DNA from: Pseudomonadota bacterium
GTDB lineage: Bacteria; Pseudomonadota; Gammaproteobacteria; Burkholderiales; Thiobacillaceae
NCBI GenBank assembly: GCA_030690985.1
Contig: JAUYFG010000121.1
Coordinates: 1 to 33,496 of the forward strand
DNA: 33,496 bases
Direction: 5' to 3'
Shown in pieces: positions 26,184 through 33,257 of the stretch. Within the stretch, counting starts at the first letter, position 1; each line of letters starts with the position of its first letter. The position numbers and the translations under genes were made by a program. Under the pieces are notes generated by a model, which worked only from the letters and a program-made list of their open reading frames with translations, had not been told where the DNA came from and made no database searches.

Positions 26184-26389
26184 GGATAACGGATGGGTTG
26201 GCGAATGCTGGCAAGGCTAACGCCCCCTCATGACGGGGATATTTCGCGGCAACAACCCCATGACCAGGGACACACCCGGTTGGTGAGCGTCGTCGAAGCC
26301 GGAAACATCGGATTCCATGAGGCTACACAAGAACGAAGGATCATTGTGGACCCCGTTTTCAAGACACCAGATTAAGCAAGGTAGCAAGG
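26184..26389. other. Spacer upstream of btaA
   Basis: Holds the btaA promoter region (minus strand). The rest has no gene I recognise and no clear repeat. Two TCATG words occur about 30 bases apart but do not form a Pho box. Confidence 0.4.
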
Positions 26390-26482
26390 TAGGGCGGAAA
26401 AGCGGCTTTATCGCGCCTTCCGCCGAATGTTTGGCATTCGGCGGATAACGCCGGCAAGAAGACGCCGGCTCATCCGCCCTAC
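26390..26482. repeat. BIME-like element, GTAGGGCGGAAAAG family, copy 3
   Basis: 93 bases with the GTAGGGCGGAAAAGCGGC left end and CGCCCTAC right end, inverted relative to copies 1 and 2 and more diverged in the right arm. It ends 14 bases before the hisC remnant and probably marks where that copy was truncated. Confidence 0.85.
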
Positions 26483-26496
26483 GCGTGCTACGCGCC

Positions 26497-26568
26497 CGCA
26501 TCACCATCGGCAGCGACGCGCAATGCGCCGCGCTGGTCGATGCGTTGCGGGAGATTCTCGGAGAGTAG
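26497..26568 (+). pseudogene. Detached C-terminal fragment of hisC
   Basis: Encodes [20 protein letters not shown] followed by LGE and a TAG stop. The intact hisC at 21912-21983 has A for D and GG for GE at the end. 68 of 72 bases match. No start codon and nothing of the remaining 330 residues. Everything upstream is repeat DNA. It is either the displaced 3' end of an original hisC after an insertion, or the leftover of a duplicated gene. Confidence 0.92.
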
Positions 26569-26628
26569 CCGTGGCTATCGGGCCACAGCGGGGTTCCCCC
26601 CTTTGCAAAAGGCTCGCAGCCGCAAATC

Positions 26629-26677
26629 GCGCCGTGCGCACCATTGGATGTGGATCGGTGCGCACGGCGCACCCTAC
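26629..26677. repeat. Inverted repeat, GTAGGGTGCGC family, copy 2
   Basis: GCGCCGTGCGCACC and its inverse form a 14-bp stem; the right end carries ACCCTAC but the left GTAGGGT end is missing, so this copy is partly eroded. Located 61 bases after the hisC remnant. Confidence 0.8.
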
Positions 26678-26856
26678 GGAATCAAATGGGTTGCATGGTG
26701 TTACTTGAGAGCCATAGATAACCCCTGCGCCCGGTTGTGGCGGCTTTGTTGCAAACCCCACCAAATCTGCGCGGAAGTTCTTTTCTCGACGCGGACCCAC
26801 CCCATAAGCGGATTGGTTTGTCCTTTTTATTCAGATAGATAGCATCAACATGGCGC

Positions 26857-26872
26857 TGGCATGGCGCTTGCG
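26857..26872 (+). promoter_or_regulatory. Sigma-54 promoter of nifV
   Basis: TGGCATGGCGCTTGCG matches the -24/-12 consensus (TGGCAC-N5-TTGCA) with GG and GC separated by exactly ten bases, 35 bases before the nifV ATG. nif promoters of this class need NifA. A candidate upstream site TGT-N10-ACC, one base off TGT-N10-ACA, lies near 26753, about 100 bases upstream. Confidence 0.75.
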
Positions 26873-26906
26873 GTAACTCCACTAACGCAAGCCACAGGCA
26901 AACACC

Positions 26907-28064
26907 ATGACCCGCCACATCATCATCGACGACACCACGCTGCGCGATGGCGAACAGTCCGCCGGCGTGGCGTTCACCCTGGACGAGAAACTGGACATCG
27001 CCCGCCGCCTGGGCGCGATGGGGGTGCCGGAACTGGAGGTGGGCATTCCGGCGATGGGGGCACGGGAATGCGAGAGCATCCACGCAGTAAGCAGCCTTGG
27101 TCTGAAATCCAGACTGGTGGTGTGGAGCCGGATGCGCACCGCCGACATCGAAGCCTGCCGCAACCTGAAAGTCGATCTGATCGACATCTCGATTTCGGTT
27201 TCGGACATCCACATCGCCAAAAAACTGAAGAAGGACCGCGCCTGGGTGCTGAAAAACATCCGTGAGAGGGTGCCGCGCGCACTGGATCTCGGCCTCGAAG
27301 TCATCGTCGGCTGCGAGGACGCCTCCCGCGCCGAACTGGATTTCCTCATGCGCGTGGCGGAAACCGCTGAACATGCCGGCGCGCGCCGCTTGCGTTATGC
27401 CGACACCCTGGGGGTGATGGAGCCGTTCGGCGTGACTGACGCCATCGCCAGCCTGCGTTCGGTCTGCGATCTGGAAATCGAGATGCACGCGCACGACGAC
27501 CTCGGTCTCGCCACCGCCAACACCCTGGCCGCCTGCCGTGCCGGCGCAACCCATGTCAACACCACGGTCAACGGACTCGGCGAGCGCGCCGGCAATGCGC
27601 CGCTGGAAGAAGTCGCGCTCGGCCTGACCAAGCTCTACGGCATGACAACCGGCGTCGACCTCTCCCTGTTCCCGGCGCTGTCCGATGCGGTAGCCGATGC
27701 CTCCGGGCGTCCGGTGGCCTGGCAGAAGAGCGTGGTCGGCGGAGGCGTGTTCACCCACGAAGCCGGCATCCATGTCGATGGCCTGCTGAAAGATCCCGAC
27801 ACTTACCAGGCCTTCGACCCACGCGAGGTGGGCCGCAGCCACACCCTGGTGGTGGGCAAGCATTCCGGCTCGCACGGCATCATGCATGCCTATGAGCGCA
27901 TGGGACTCACGCTCAGCCCGGCGGAAGCGCGTGAACTGCTGCCTGACATCCGCGCCTTCGCGGAACGCGCCAAGCGTTCGCCGGCGGACCACGAACTGCT
28001 GTTCCTGTATCAACGCCTGATCGGCCGCTTGAGGGTGGGTGCGATGGCGGGCGCGGTGCACTGA
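26907..28064 (+). CDS. nifV: Homocitrate synthase NifV
   Basis: Condenses acetyl-CoA with 2-oxoglutarate to give homocitrate, the organic ligand of the FeMo-cofactor of nitrogenase. 385 residues of the DRE-TIM family: [18 protein letters not shown] at the start, [55 protein letters not shown] and [14 protein letters not shown], followed by [10 protein letters not shown]. The metal-binding HxH and NGLGERAGN block are intact. The VGIPAMG motif and nif neighbours separate it from 2-isopropylmalate synthase. It has its own sigma-54 promoter, is first in a plus-strand run through nifM, and nifU/nifS do not precede it as they do in Azotobacter. Confidence 0.95.
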   Translation: MTRHIIIDDTTLRDGEQSAGVAFTLDEKLDIARRLGAMGVPELEVGIPAMGARECESIHAVSSLGLKSRLVVWSRMRTADIEACRNLKVDLIDISISVSDIHIAKKLKKDRAWVLKNIRERVPRALDLGLEVIVGCEDASRAELDFLMRVAETAEHAGARRLRYADTLGVMEPFGVTDAIASLRSVCDLEIEMHAHDDLGLATANTLAACRAGATHVNTTVNGLGERAGNAPLEEVALGLTKLYGMTTGVDLSLFPALSDAVADASGRPVAWQKSVVGGGVFTHEAGIHVDGLLKDPDTYQAFDPREVGRSHTLVVGKHSGSHGIMHAYERMGLTLSPAEARELLPDIRAFAERAKRSPADHELLFLYQRLIGRLRVGAMAGAVH

Positions 28065-28075
28065 GGGGGATGGCG

Positions 28076-28984
28076 ATGACCAAGGCCCAAGTAGCCGTAG
28101 GATGTGGTGAGGAACGAACCGCATCAACCACTTACGCCCATGTTGCGCGATGCGGTTCGCAGTCTCACCACATCCTACGGCGACCCACGACGCCGATCGA
28201 GGGCAAGGGGCTTGGCCGCCGACTTGGCCTGTTCACCCTCCTCCGCGAAGACGTCGATTGCGTATTCCAGCGCGACCCCGCCGCGCGCTCCCGGTTTGAA
28301 GTGCTCACCACCTATCCCGGCGTCCACGCCATCGTGCTGCAACGCATCGCACATCGGTTGTGGCAAGCCGAGCTGCGTTATCTGGCCCGCCTGCTGTCCT
28401 GGATCGCCCGCCTGTTCACCAATGTCGACATCCACCCCGGCGCCACGCTCGGGCGGCGATTCTTCATCGACCACGGCGCCGGCGTGGTGATCGGCGAAAC
28501 CGCCGAGATCGGCGACGACGTCACCCTCTATCACGGTGTCACCCTGGGCGGCACCACCTGGAACAAGGGCAAGCGCCATCCCACCCTGGGCAATGGCGTG
28601 GTGATCGGCGCCGGAGCCAAGATACTGGGCGCCATCACCCTGGGCGATAGCGTGCGGGTGGGCGCCAATTCAGTGGTGGTCAAAGACGTGCCGGCGCATC
28701 GCACCGTGGTCGGCATTCCCGGCAAGGTGGTGCTGCGTTCCGACGAAAACGGGCCGGGCGAATCGGGCATTTACGTCCAGGGCATCAACCTCGATCACCA
28801 CCTCATCCCCGACCCGGTCGGGCGCGCCATCGCCTGCCTGATGGAGCGTATCGAGGTGCTGGAAAAGGCCCTGCGCGCCAAGGGCGAACCGGTGGACGGG
28901 CAATGCAGCACCTGCGAAGCCGACGATCTTTGCGGCACAGCGGCAACGACTCCGCTGCGGTGCACAGGTCGCCCATCAAATTAG
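28076..28984 (+). CDS. cysE: Serine O-acetyltransferase of the nif cluster, with repeat-encoded N terminus
   Basis: Makes O-acetylserine for cysteine synthesis, presumably to feed iron-sulfur cluster assembly for nitrogenase, as proposed for Azotobacter cysE1. The conserved protein starts near [21 protein letters not shown] and shows the left-handed beta-helix hexapeptides ([35 protein letters not shown]), catalytic His/Asp in DHGAG and the [10 protein letters not shown] loop. No ATG, GTG or TTG lies between the upstream repeat and that point, so translation must run through the repeat at 28094-28181: the first 40 or so residues are repeat-derived. The ATG at 28076 has GAGGGGG with six-base spacing. 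A Cys-rich tail ([11 protein letters not shown]) ends the protein. Confidence 0.88.
   Translation: MTKAQVAVGCGEERTASTTYAHVARCGSQSHHILRRPTTPIEGKGLGRRLGLFTLLREDVDCVFQRDPAARSRFEVLTTYPGVHAIVLQRIAHRLWQAELRYLARLLSWIARLFTNVDIHPGATLGRRFFIDHGAGVVIGETAEIGDDVTLYHGVTLGGTTWNKGKRHPTLGNGVVIGAGAKILGAITLGDSVRVGANSVVVKDVPAHRTVVGIPGKVVLRSDENGPGESGIYVQGINLDHHLIPDPVGRAIACLMERIEVLEKALRAKGEPVDGQCSTCEADDLCGTAATTPLRCTGRPSN
28094..28181. repeat. Inverted repeat, GTAGGATGTGG family, inside cysE
   Basis: GCCGTAGGATGTGGTGAG and its exact inverse bracket 88 bases; each arm has further partial hairpins with GAACGAACCGCATC and GATGCGGTTCGC. It begins six codons after the cysE start and is translated as part of the protein. 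Confidence 0.88.
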
Positions 28985-29001
28985 AAAGATGTGAGGACAC
29001 C

Positions 29002-29199
29002 ATGGACTTGATGGAATTCGACCAGACCACGCTCTACTTCGACGACCCCTTGCCGATGGAGATCGAGCACCTGCGCCAGGGCAACAGCGCCGTCGGCGAA
29101 GCCATGCTGGAAAAACTCGCTGAACTCGACAGCCACGACCGCCTCGGCGGCAAGGCCCTGCTGAATCTGGTGCGAGAAGAACAGGAAGCGGAAGCATGA
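29002..29199 (+). CDS. Small acidic protein in the nif operon (unknown function)
   Basis: 65 residues beginning MDLMEFDQTTLYFDDPLPME, rich in Asp, Glu and Leu, predicted mainly helical after residue 18. GTGAGGAC sits before the ATG with good spacing. It lies 17 bases after cysE and before nifW, on the same strand. Codon use matches its neighbours, so I take it to be real. No Cys, no membrane segment, no domain I recognise. Position suggests a helper in nitrogenase maturation, but that is only context. Confidence 0.72.
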   Translation: MDLMEFDQTTLYFDDPLPMEIEHLRQGNSAVGEAMLEKLAELDSHDRLGGKALLNLVREEQEAEA

Positions 29200-29207
29200 A
29201 GCAATCC

Positions 29208-29257
29208 GTAGGGTGCGCCATGCGCACCTCCCTAATGGTGCGCATGGCGCACCCTAC
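29208..29257. repeat. Inverted repeat, GTAGGGTGCGC family, copy 3
   Basis: GTAGGGTGCGCCATGCGCACC against its inverse across an 8-base loop, filling the gap between the 65-residue gene and nifW. It would form a very stable hairpin in the nif mRNA, 15 bases before nifW. Confidence 0.9.
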
Positions 29258-29272
29258 CTTGAAGGAACCATC

Positions 29273-29677
29273 ATGGACGACCTGACCCTGGACGAAGCCC
29301 TGGAAGACCTGGAATCCGCCGAAGACTTCCTCAACTACTTCGGCGTCGCCTTCGACGCCGCCGTGGTGCATGTCAACCGTCTGCACATCCTGCAGCGCTA
29401 TCACAACACCCTGGCCCAGGCCGGCGCACTACCCGAGTCGGAAGCGGCCCAGCGCGCGGTCTACACGACCCTGTTGACGCGCGCCTACCAGGACTTCGTC
29501 ACCTCCGACGCCCTCACCGAAAAGGTGTTCAAGGTATTTCACATGCACGAGCCGCAGACCACCTTCGTACCGCTCTCGTCCATCACCTTCTCCGCGAAGC
29601 CCGAGCCGGCAGCGGGCGGATGCGACTGCGGCGGCAAAGGGGTTTGCCACAGTTCCGAGGCCGCTTTGCGCAACTGA
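29273..29677 (+). CDS. nifW: Nitrogenase-stabilising protein NifW
   Basis: NifW helps protect or mature the MoFe protein. The 134-residue product shows DALEDLESAEDFLNYFGVAFD-type sequence, VVHVNRLHILQRYHNTL and AYQDFVTSDALTEKVFKVF, the conserved NifW core. The ATG at 29273 follows GAAGGAA at about five bases; the track's 29213 start reads through a repeat. The tail after about residue 110 is longer than usual and carries CDCGGKGVCH (C-x-C-x5-C), which could bind metal. nifZ starts two bases after the stop. Confidence 0.93.
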   Translation: MDDLTLDEALEDLESAEDFLNYFGVAFDAAVVHVNRLHILQRYHNTLAQAGALPESEAAQRAVYTTLLTRAYQDFVTSDALTEKVFKVFHMHEPQTTFVPLSSITFSAKPEPAAGGCDCGGKGVCHSSEAALRN

Positions 29678-29679
29678 TC

Positions 29680-30141
29680 ATGGAACAACGCTTCGACTTC
29701 GGCGTCGCCGTGCGGCTGACGCGCAATGTCCGCAACGACGGCACCTTCCCTGGCCTGGAGGTCGGCAACCTGCTGATCAAGCGCGGCAGCGTCGGCTATG
29801 TGATGAACGTCGGCACCTTCCTGCAGGACCAGATCATCTACACCGTCAACTTCCTCGACCAGGGCCGCGTCGTCGGCTGTCGTGACGAAGAACTGATCGG
29901 AGTCGACGAACCCTGGGTGGACAGCCGCTTCGAAACCCGCGAGAAAGTCACCGCCCGGCTCGCGCTTTCCATCCGTGGCGAAGTCGTGGTCCCGCCCGGC
30001 AGCGTCGGCGAAGTGTTCAAGGTGCTGCGCGATCTGCCAGCTGGTGTGCAATACCACGTGCACTTCCCTGGCGGCCACCTGTTGCAAGTACCGGAAGCGC
30101 TGCTGGACAACCCGGAGGAGGAACCCCATGAACCTGTTTAA
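29680..30141 (+). CDS. nifZ: Nitrogenase maturation protein NifZ
   Basis: NifZ acts in forming the second P-cluster of the MoFe protein in Azotobacter. 153 residues containing two copies of the SH3-like NifZ unit: GKLxxNVRNDGTFPG..GVGYVMNVGTFLQDQIIYTVNFL in the first half and a second (VPPGSVGEVFKVLRDLPAGV..YHVHFPGGHLLQVPEALL) in the second. The start at 29680 lies two bases after nifW, which implies coupling; the upstream part of the track ORF overlaps nifW and is not used. Confidence 0.93.
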   Translation: MEQRFDFGVAVRLTRNVRNDGTFPGLEVGNLLIKRGSVGYVMNVGTFLQDQIIYTVNFLDQGRVVGCRDEELIGVDEPWVDSRFETREKVTARLALSIRGEVVVPPGSVGEVFKVLRDLPAGVQYHVHFPGGHLLQVPEALLDNPEEEPHEPV

Positions 30142-30152
30142 CGCACGGAATC

Positions 30153-30228
30153 GTAGGTTGGGCAAAGCGAAGCGTGCCCAACATTGCAACGGTGGCTTGT
30201 TGGGCACGCTTCGCTTTGCCCAACCTAC
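30153..30228. repeat. Inverted repeat, GTAGGTTGGGC family, full copy
   Basis: GTAGGTTGGGCAAAGCGAAG and its inverse flank a 14-base centre, filling the nifZ-nifM gap. A single arm of the same family lies between tatA and tatB. Confidence 0.9.
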
Positions 30229-30247
30229 AAAACCCTGACAGCCTCCC

Positions 30248-31087
30248 ATGCCTGAACCCTCCACCCTCGCCTATCTGGAACTGAAGACCGCGCAGAGCCT
30301 GTTCGGAAAATCACCGACGGAACTCGCCGAAGCCGAGCGCGCCAAGGTGCGCAATCTCGCCGGCCGCCAATACGGTCTGGAGGCGCGTGTACTGCACGCC
30401 TCGGAAGCGCGCGACGCGATGGTGCCGCAAGCCAGCCTGCAAGCCGCATTGGAAGAAATCCGCAAACGCTATCCGGAGGCGGAGGAATTCGACGCCGACC
30501 TGACGCGCAACGGACTCGACCAGGACGGCTTCGTCGCCGCGCTGGAACGCGAACTGAGGGTCGAAGCCATCCTGGAAAAAATCGGCGCGCACGCACCGCA
30601 GGTTTCCGAGGTCGACGTCGAACTCTATTACCAATATCACCCCGACCAGTTCCGCCGCCCGGAAACCCGGCGCGCCCGTCACATCCTGATCACGCTCAAC
30701 CCGGAACTGCCGGAAAACACCGCCACAACCGCCCGCGCCCGAATCGAAGCCATCGCCGCACGCCTGGCCAAGGAACCGAAACGCTTCGAGGAACAAGCCA
30801 TGAAGCACTCGGAATGCCCCACCGCGCTGCAAGGCGGCCTGCTCGGAGACATCCCGCGCGACAAGCTCTACCCGGAACTCGACGCTGCCCTCTTCGCCCT
30901 GTCCGCCGGCCAGGTCAGCGACGTGCTGGAATCACCACTGGGTTATCACCTGTTGCTGTGCGAATCCATCCAGGAAGCGCGCGTGCTCAGTCTCGACCAG
31001 GCGCGCGCGCCTATCCGCAACTTGCTGGAACAACGCCGCAAGCACGTCTGCCAGCAAGCCTGGATAAAGCAACTCCAAGCGAGTTGA
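30248..31087 (+). CDS. nifM: Peptidyl-prolyl cis-trans isomerase NifM
   Basis: Needed to fold and mature the Fe protein (NifH). 279 residues with a helical N-terminal SurA-like half (VLHASEARDAMVPQASLQAALEEI) and a C-terminal parvulin domain (ETRRARHILITLNPELPENT; ECPTALQGGLLGDIPRDKLYPELDAALFAL; SPLGYHLLLCESI). No signal peptide, as expected for cytoplasmic NifM and unlike SurA. It closes the nifWZM run. Confidence 0.93.
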   Translation: MPEPSTLAYLELKTAQSLFGKSPTELAEAERAKVRNLAGRQYGLEARVLHASEARDAMVPQASLQAALEEIRKRYPEAEEFDADLTRNGLDQDGFVAALERELRVEAILEKIGAHAPQVSEVDVELYYQYHPDQFRRPETRRARHILITLNPELPENTATTARARIEAIAARLAKEPKRFEEQAMKHSECPTALQGGLLGDIPRDKLYPELDAALFALSAGQVSDVLESPLGYHLLLCESIQEARVLSLDQARAPIRNLLEQRRKHVCQQAWIKQLQAS

Positions 31088-31089
31088 CC

Positions 31090-31542
31090 ATGCTGCTCAG
31101 CCGGCGTAGGGCGGAAAAGCGGCTTTATCGCGCCTTCCGCCGTATGCCACTGAAGATGGCGGAAGGCGCCGGCAAAAGGCCGCCGGCTTTTCCGCCCTAC
31201 GGTCTGCCCCTGTTTTACCTGGCCAAACTGATCCAGCCCCCCACCCGCGCCGGCTGGCTGACCACCGTGCGCGGTCGCGGCGGCGGCGTGAAACTCACCG
31301 CCGAAGCCGAAACCATCACCCTGCTCGACATCCTGCACCTCACCGACGGCCATCGCGTCACCACGGAATGCCTGCTCGGTTTCAAAGCCTGCGAAGACGA
31401 AACCGCCTGCGTGCTGCACTGCCAATGGAAACCGATCAAACAGGAACTGACCGATGGACTCGGCGGCTACAGCCTCGCCGCCCTGGCCAACAGCGCGCTG
31501 CCCCCCTGGCTGCTGCGAAGCGAAGACGACGAATCGGCGTGA
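31090..31542 (+). pseudogene. Rrf2-family regulator with its N-terminal DNA-binding part replaced by a repeat
   Basis: The frame opens MLLSRR, a plausible Rrf2 start, then runs for about 32 residues through a repeat (31106-31200), then resumes as genuine Rrf2: LPLFYLAKLIQPPTRAGWLT, the wing TVRGRGGGVKL, and TLLDILHLTDGH. The C-terminal half keeps three cysteines (ECLLGFKACEDETACVLHC) of the type that holds a [2Fe-2S] cluster. Total length (150) is normal, so the repeat has substituted for, not added to, the first two helices of the winged helix. DNA binding is probably lost. Two bases after the nifM stop, hence co-transcribed. It could still be translated as a cluster-binding or dimerising remnant. 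Confidence 0.85.
31106..31200. repeat. BIME-like element, GTAGGGCGGAAAAG family, copy 4
   Basis: 95 bases from GTAGGGCGGAAAAGCGGC to GCTTTTCCGCCCTAC, in reverse orientation to copies 1 and 2, with two hairpin arms. The frame stays open through the element and joins both ends of the Rrf2 gene. Confidence 0.9.
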
Positions 31543-31552
31543 TGAGCCCTCT

Positions 31553-31578
31553 GTAGCGCCGGCTGATGCAGCCCCTAC
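31553..31578. repeat. Degenerate GTAGCGCCGGC element
   Basis: GTAGCGCCGGCTGATGCAG ending in CCCTAC, a short eroded relative of the outer arms at 8673-8803. It directly follows the Rrf2 stop and might act as a weak 3' hairpin. Confidence 0.45.
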
Positions 31579-31710
31579 AGTCTCAGCACGAACGGAACAG
31601 GTCGATCCTGGAAATACCGGCTTACCGCGTCCTGGTCACTGGGATAGCGCATGGCTACAGGCGCTGGAGGCCATAAGGACGCTCACCGTTTGGGTGAATC
31701 CGCGTGGCAA

Positions 31711-31830
31711 GCCGTAGGAGCGGGCTTGCCCGCGATTGGCGGCCGCTATCGCGGGCAGCGGAGTCGTTGCCGCTTCAGCGGCTTTACGAATCCGGCGTGC
31801 CCCTTGCGGGTGCAAGCCCGCTCCTACGGC
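31711..31830. repeat. Inverted repeat, GTAGGAGCGGGC family
   Basis: GCCGTAGGAGCGGGCTTGCC and its inverse bracket 120 bases; inner hairpins pair CCCGCGAT with ATCGCGGG and GCCGCT with AGCGGC. A type widely seen in gamma- and betaproteobacteria. Confidence 0.88.
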
Positions 31831-31970
31831 AACACGTTACCTACTACGAATCACATAGAGACTTTACCAAGGGCCTTTCGCCCTGAGCCAGTCGAAGCGG
31901 CTTGTTCGAGGCCCCCTCACGTAAAACCGTTTTAGTGACATACTTGCCGGCGATGAATACATACAGTGCC

Positions 31971-32036
31971 GTCATTCCGGCGAAAGCCGGAATCCAGTGA
32001 AATCAATTACCTGGACCCCGGCTTCCGCCGGGGTGA
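31971..32036. repeat. Inverted repeat, GTCATTCCGGCG family
   Basis: GTCATTCCGGCGAAAGCCGG facing CCGGCTTCCGCCGGGGTGAC. Same class as the element between hisI and hisE, with GGC/GCC in place of CGC/GCG. Confidence 0.85.
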
Positions 32037-32090
32037 CTAAATAATAAGCGTTTCCTTATCTGAATTCGCATAACTCGGCGAACAACATTG

Positions 32091-33257
32091 ATGACTTCCA
32101 ATCCGAAAATCCCGTATTTCATATCCGCCCTTGAAGAAAGCCTGCGTGACGGCAGCTTTGTGAAACTCTCCCTGGGCAATTACAAGGGGCCGGAAGACCA
32201 GCTTAAAAATATCCATGTCCGGAGAATCCAGGTCAAGCGCGAGGAAAAACTAAGTTTTACCTATCGCTATAAAACCCGCGACATCGTTAAAAACCATGAC
32301 TTCGCCGAAGGGATAGCGCTAATCAGTGAAGCGCTTGCCAGTGGGTTTCATGTCGCGACACTGTTAACCACCGCGTTCGATCTGATTCTTGAAAACCAGT
32401 CCTTGAAGAAGAAAGAGGCCAGCCATACAGCACCTGCGCCATCCGGCCACGACCGCGATAAAAAACGGCTGATCGGCACTGAAAACAAAGCGTATCTCCA
32501 CGCCCTGAACATTACCGACGACAAAGGGATTGTCTGCAAAAGCGCCCAGGACAAATACCGCCAGATCAATAAATATGTCGAGATTCTAAGCAGCCTTATT
32601 CAAGGCATTGCGCCCGGACAACTGAAGAAGATCGTCGACATGGGCTCAGGCAAGGGTTATCTGACCTTTGCGCTCTACGACTATCTGATCGGAATCGGCC
32701 TGCACCCCGAAGTGATCGGCGTCGAATATCGCGCCGAGCTTGTGGCGCTATGCAACAAAATCGCGGCGGACGCGCAATTTCACAGCCTGCATTTTTCCCA
32801 GGGCAGCATCGCCGACTACGATTGCAGCGATGCGAACATCCTGATCGCGCTCCACGCCTGCGACACGGCAACCGACGATGCGATCTACAAGGGCATCACG
32901 GCAGGCGCGGATTTGATCGTCGTTGCCCCCTGCTGCCACAAACAGATTCGCCGCGAAATCGAAAAAGCCAAAGCGCACAACGACCTGGATTTCCTGATGA
33001 AACACGGCATCTTTGTCGAGCGCCAGGCGGAAATGGTGACAGATGGCCTGCGCGCCCTGATTCTGGAATATTGCGGCTATACCACGAAGGTATTTGAATT
33101 TATCTCGGATGCCCATACGCCGAAAAACATCCTGATAGTCGGCGCAAAAAACAAAAAGCCCCCCGCATCCGACCCCGCCATTTTAGAAAACATCAAGGCC
33201 GCCAAAGCTTATTTCGGGATCGAAACTCACCACCTGGAAAAAATGCTGGGGCTGTAA
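32091..33257 (+). CDS. SAM-dependent methyltransferase (Methyltransf_32-like)
   Basis: 388 residues. An N-terminal region of about 130 residues without recognised motifs (SLGNYKGPEDQLKNIHVRRI) is followed by a class I methyltransferase fold: motif I KIVDMGSGKGYLTFALYDYL, VIGVEYRAELVALCNKIA, and a late NILIALHACDTATDDA plus VVAPCCHKQIR, the combination seen in the Methyltransf_32 (METTL25/Trm13-related) group. RNA is a likely target in that group, but the substrate here is unknown. The track starts at TTG 32088; the adjacent ATG at 32091 is preferred. Codons are AT-richer than the rest of the window, and the gene is flanked by repeats, which suggests acquisition. Confidence 0.82.
   Translation: MTSNPKIPYFISALEESLRDGSFVKLSLGNYKGPEDQLKNIHVRRIQVKREEKLSFTYRYKTRDIVKNHDFAEGIALISEALASGFHVATLLTTAFDLILENQSLKKKEASHTAPAPSGHDRDKKRLIGTENKAYLHALNITDDKGIVCKSAQDKYRQINKYVEILSSLIQGIAPGQLKKIVDMGSGKGYLTFALYDYLIGIGLHPEVIGVEYRAELVALCNKIAADAQFHSLHFSQGSIADYDCSDANILIALHACDTATDDAIYKGITAGADLIVVAPCCHKQIRREIEKAKAHNDLDFLMKHGIFVERQAEMVTDGLRALILEYCGYTTKVFEFISDAHTPKNILIVGAKNKKPPASDPAILENIKAAKAYFGIETHHLEKMLGL

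Larger units (their letters stand above)
31543..32087. other. Repeat-filled intergenic region
   Basis: No gene seen. Holds three palindromic elements (listed separately) and at about 31867-31905 a CCCTGAGCCAGTCGAAG-type sequence also common as an intergenic repeat in Proteobacteria. The downstream 50 bases before the methyltransferase are AT-rich and probably carry its promoter. Confidence 0.6.

Noticed and set aside
24942-26189. Plus-strand ORF of 415 codons opposite btaA
   Set aside because: Shadow of btaA, whose family motifs are clear.
26184-26389. Pho box upstream of btaA
   Set aside because: Only scattered TCATG words; no pair of CTGTCAT-like repeats at 11-base spacing.
26682-28127. 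Minus-strand ORF of 481 codons opposite nifV
   Set aside because: nifV on the plus strand is unambiguous; the antisense product has no recognisable domain.
30814-31089. Upstream extension of the Rrf2 frame into nifM
   Set aside because: It overlaps nifM in another frame and lacks codon character; the ATG at 31090 fits a native Rrf2 start.
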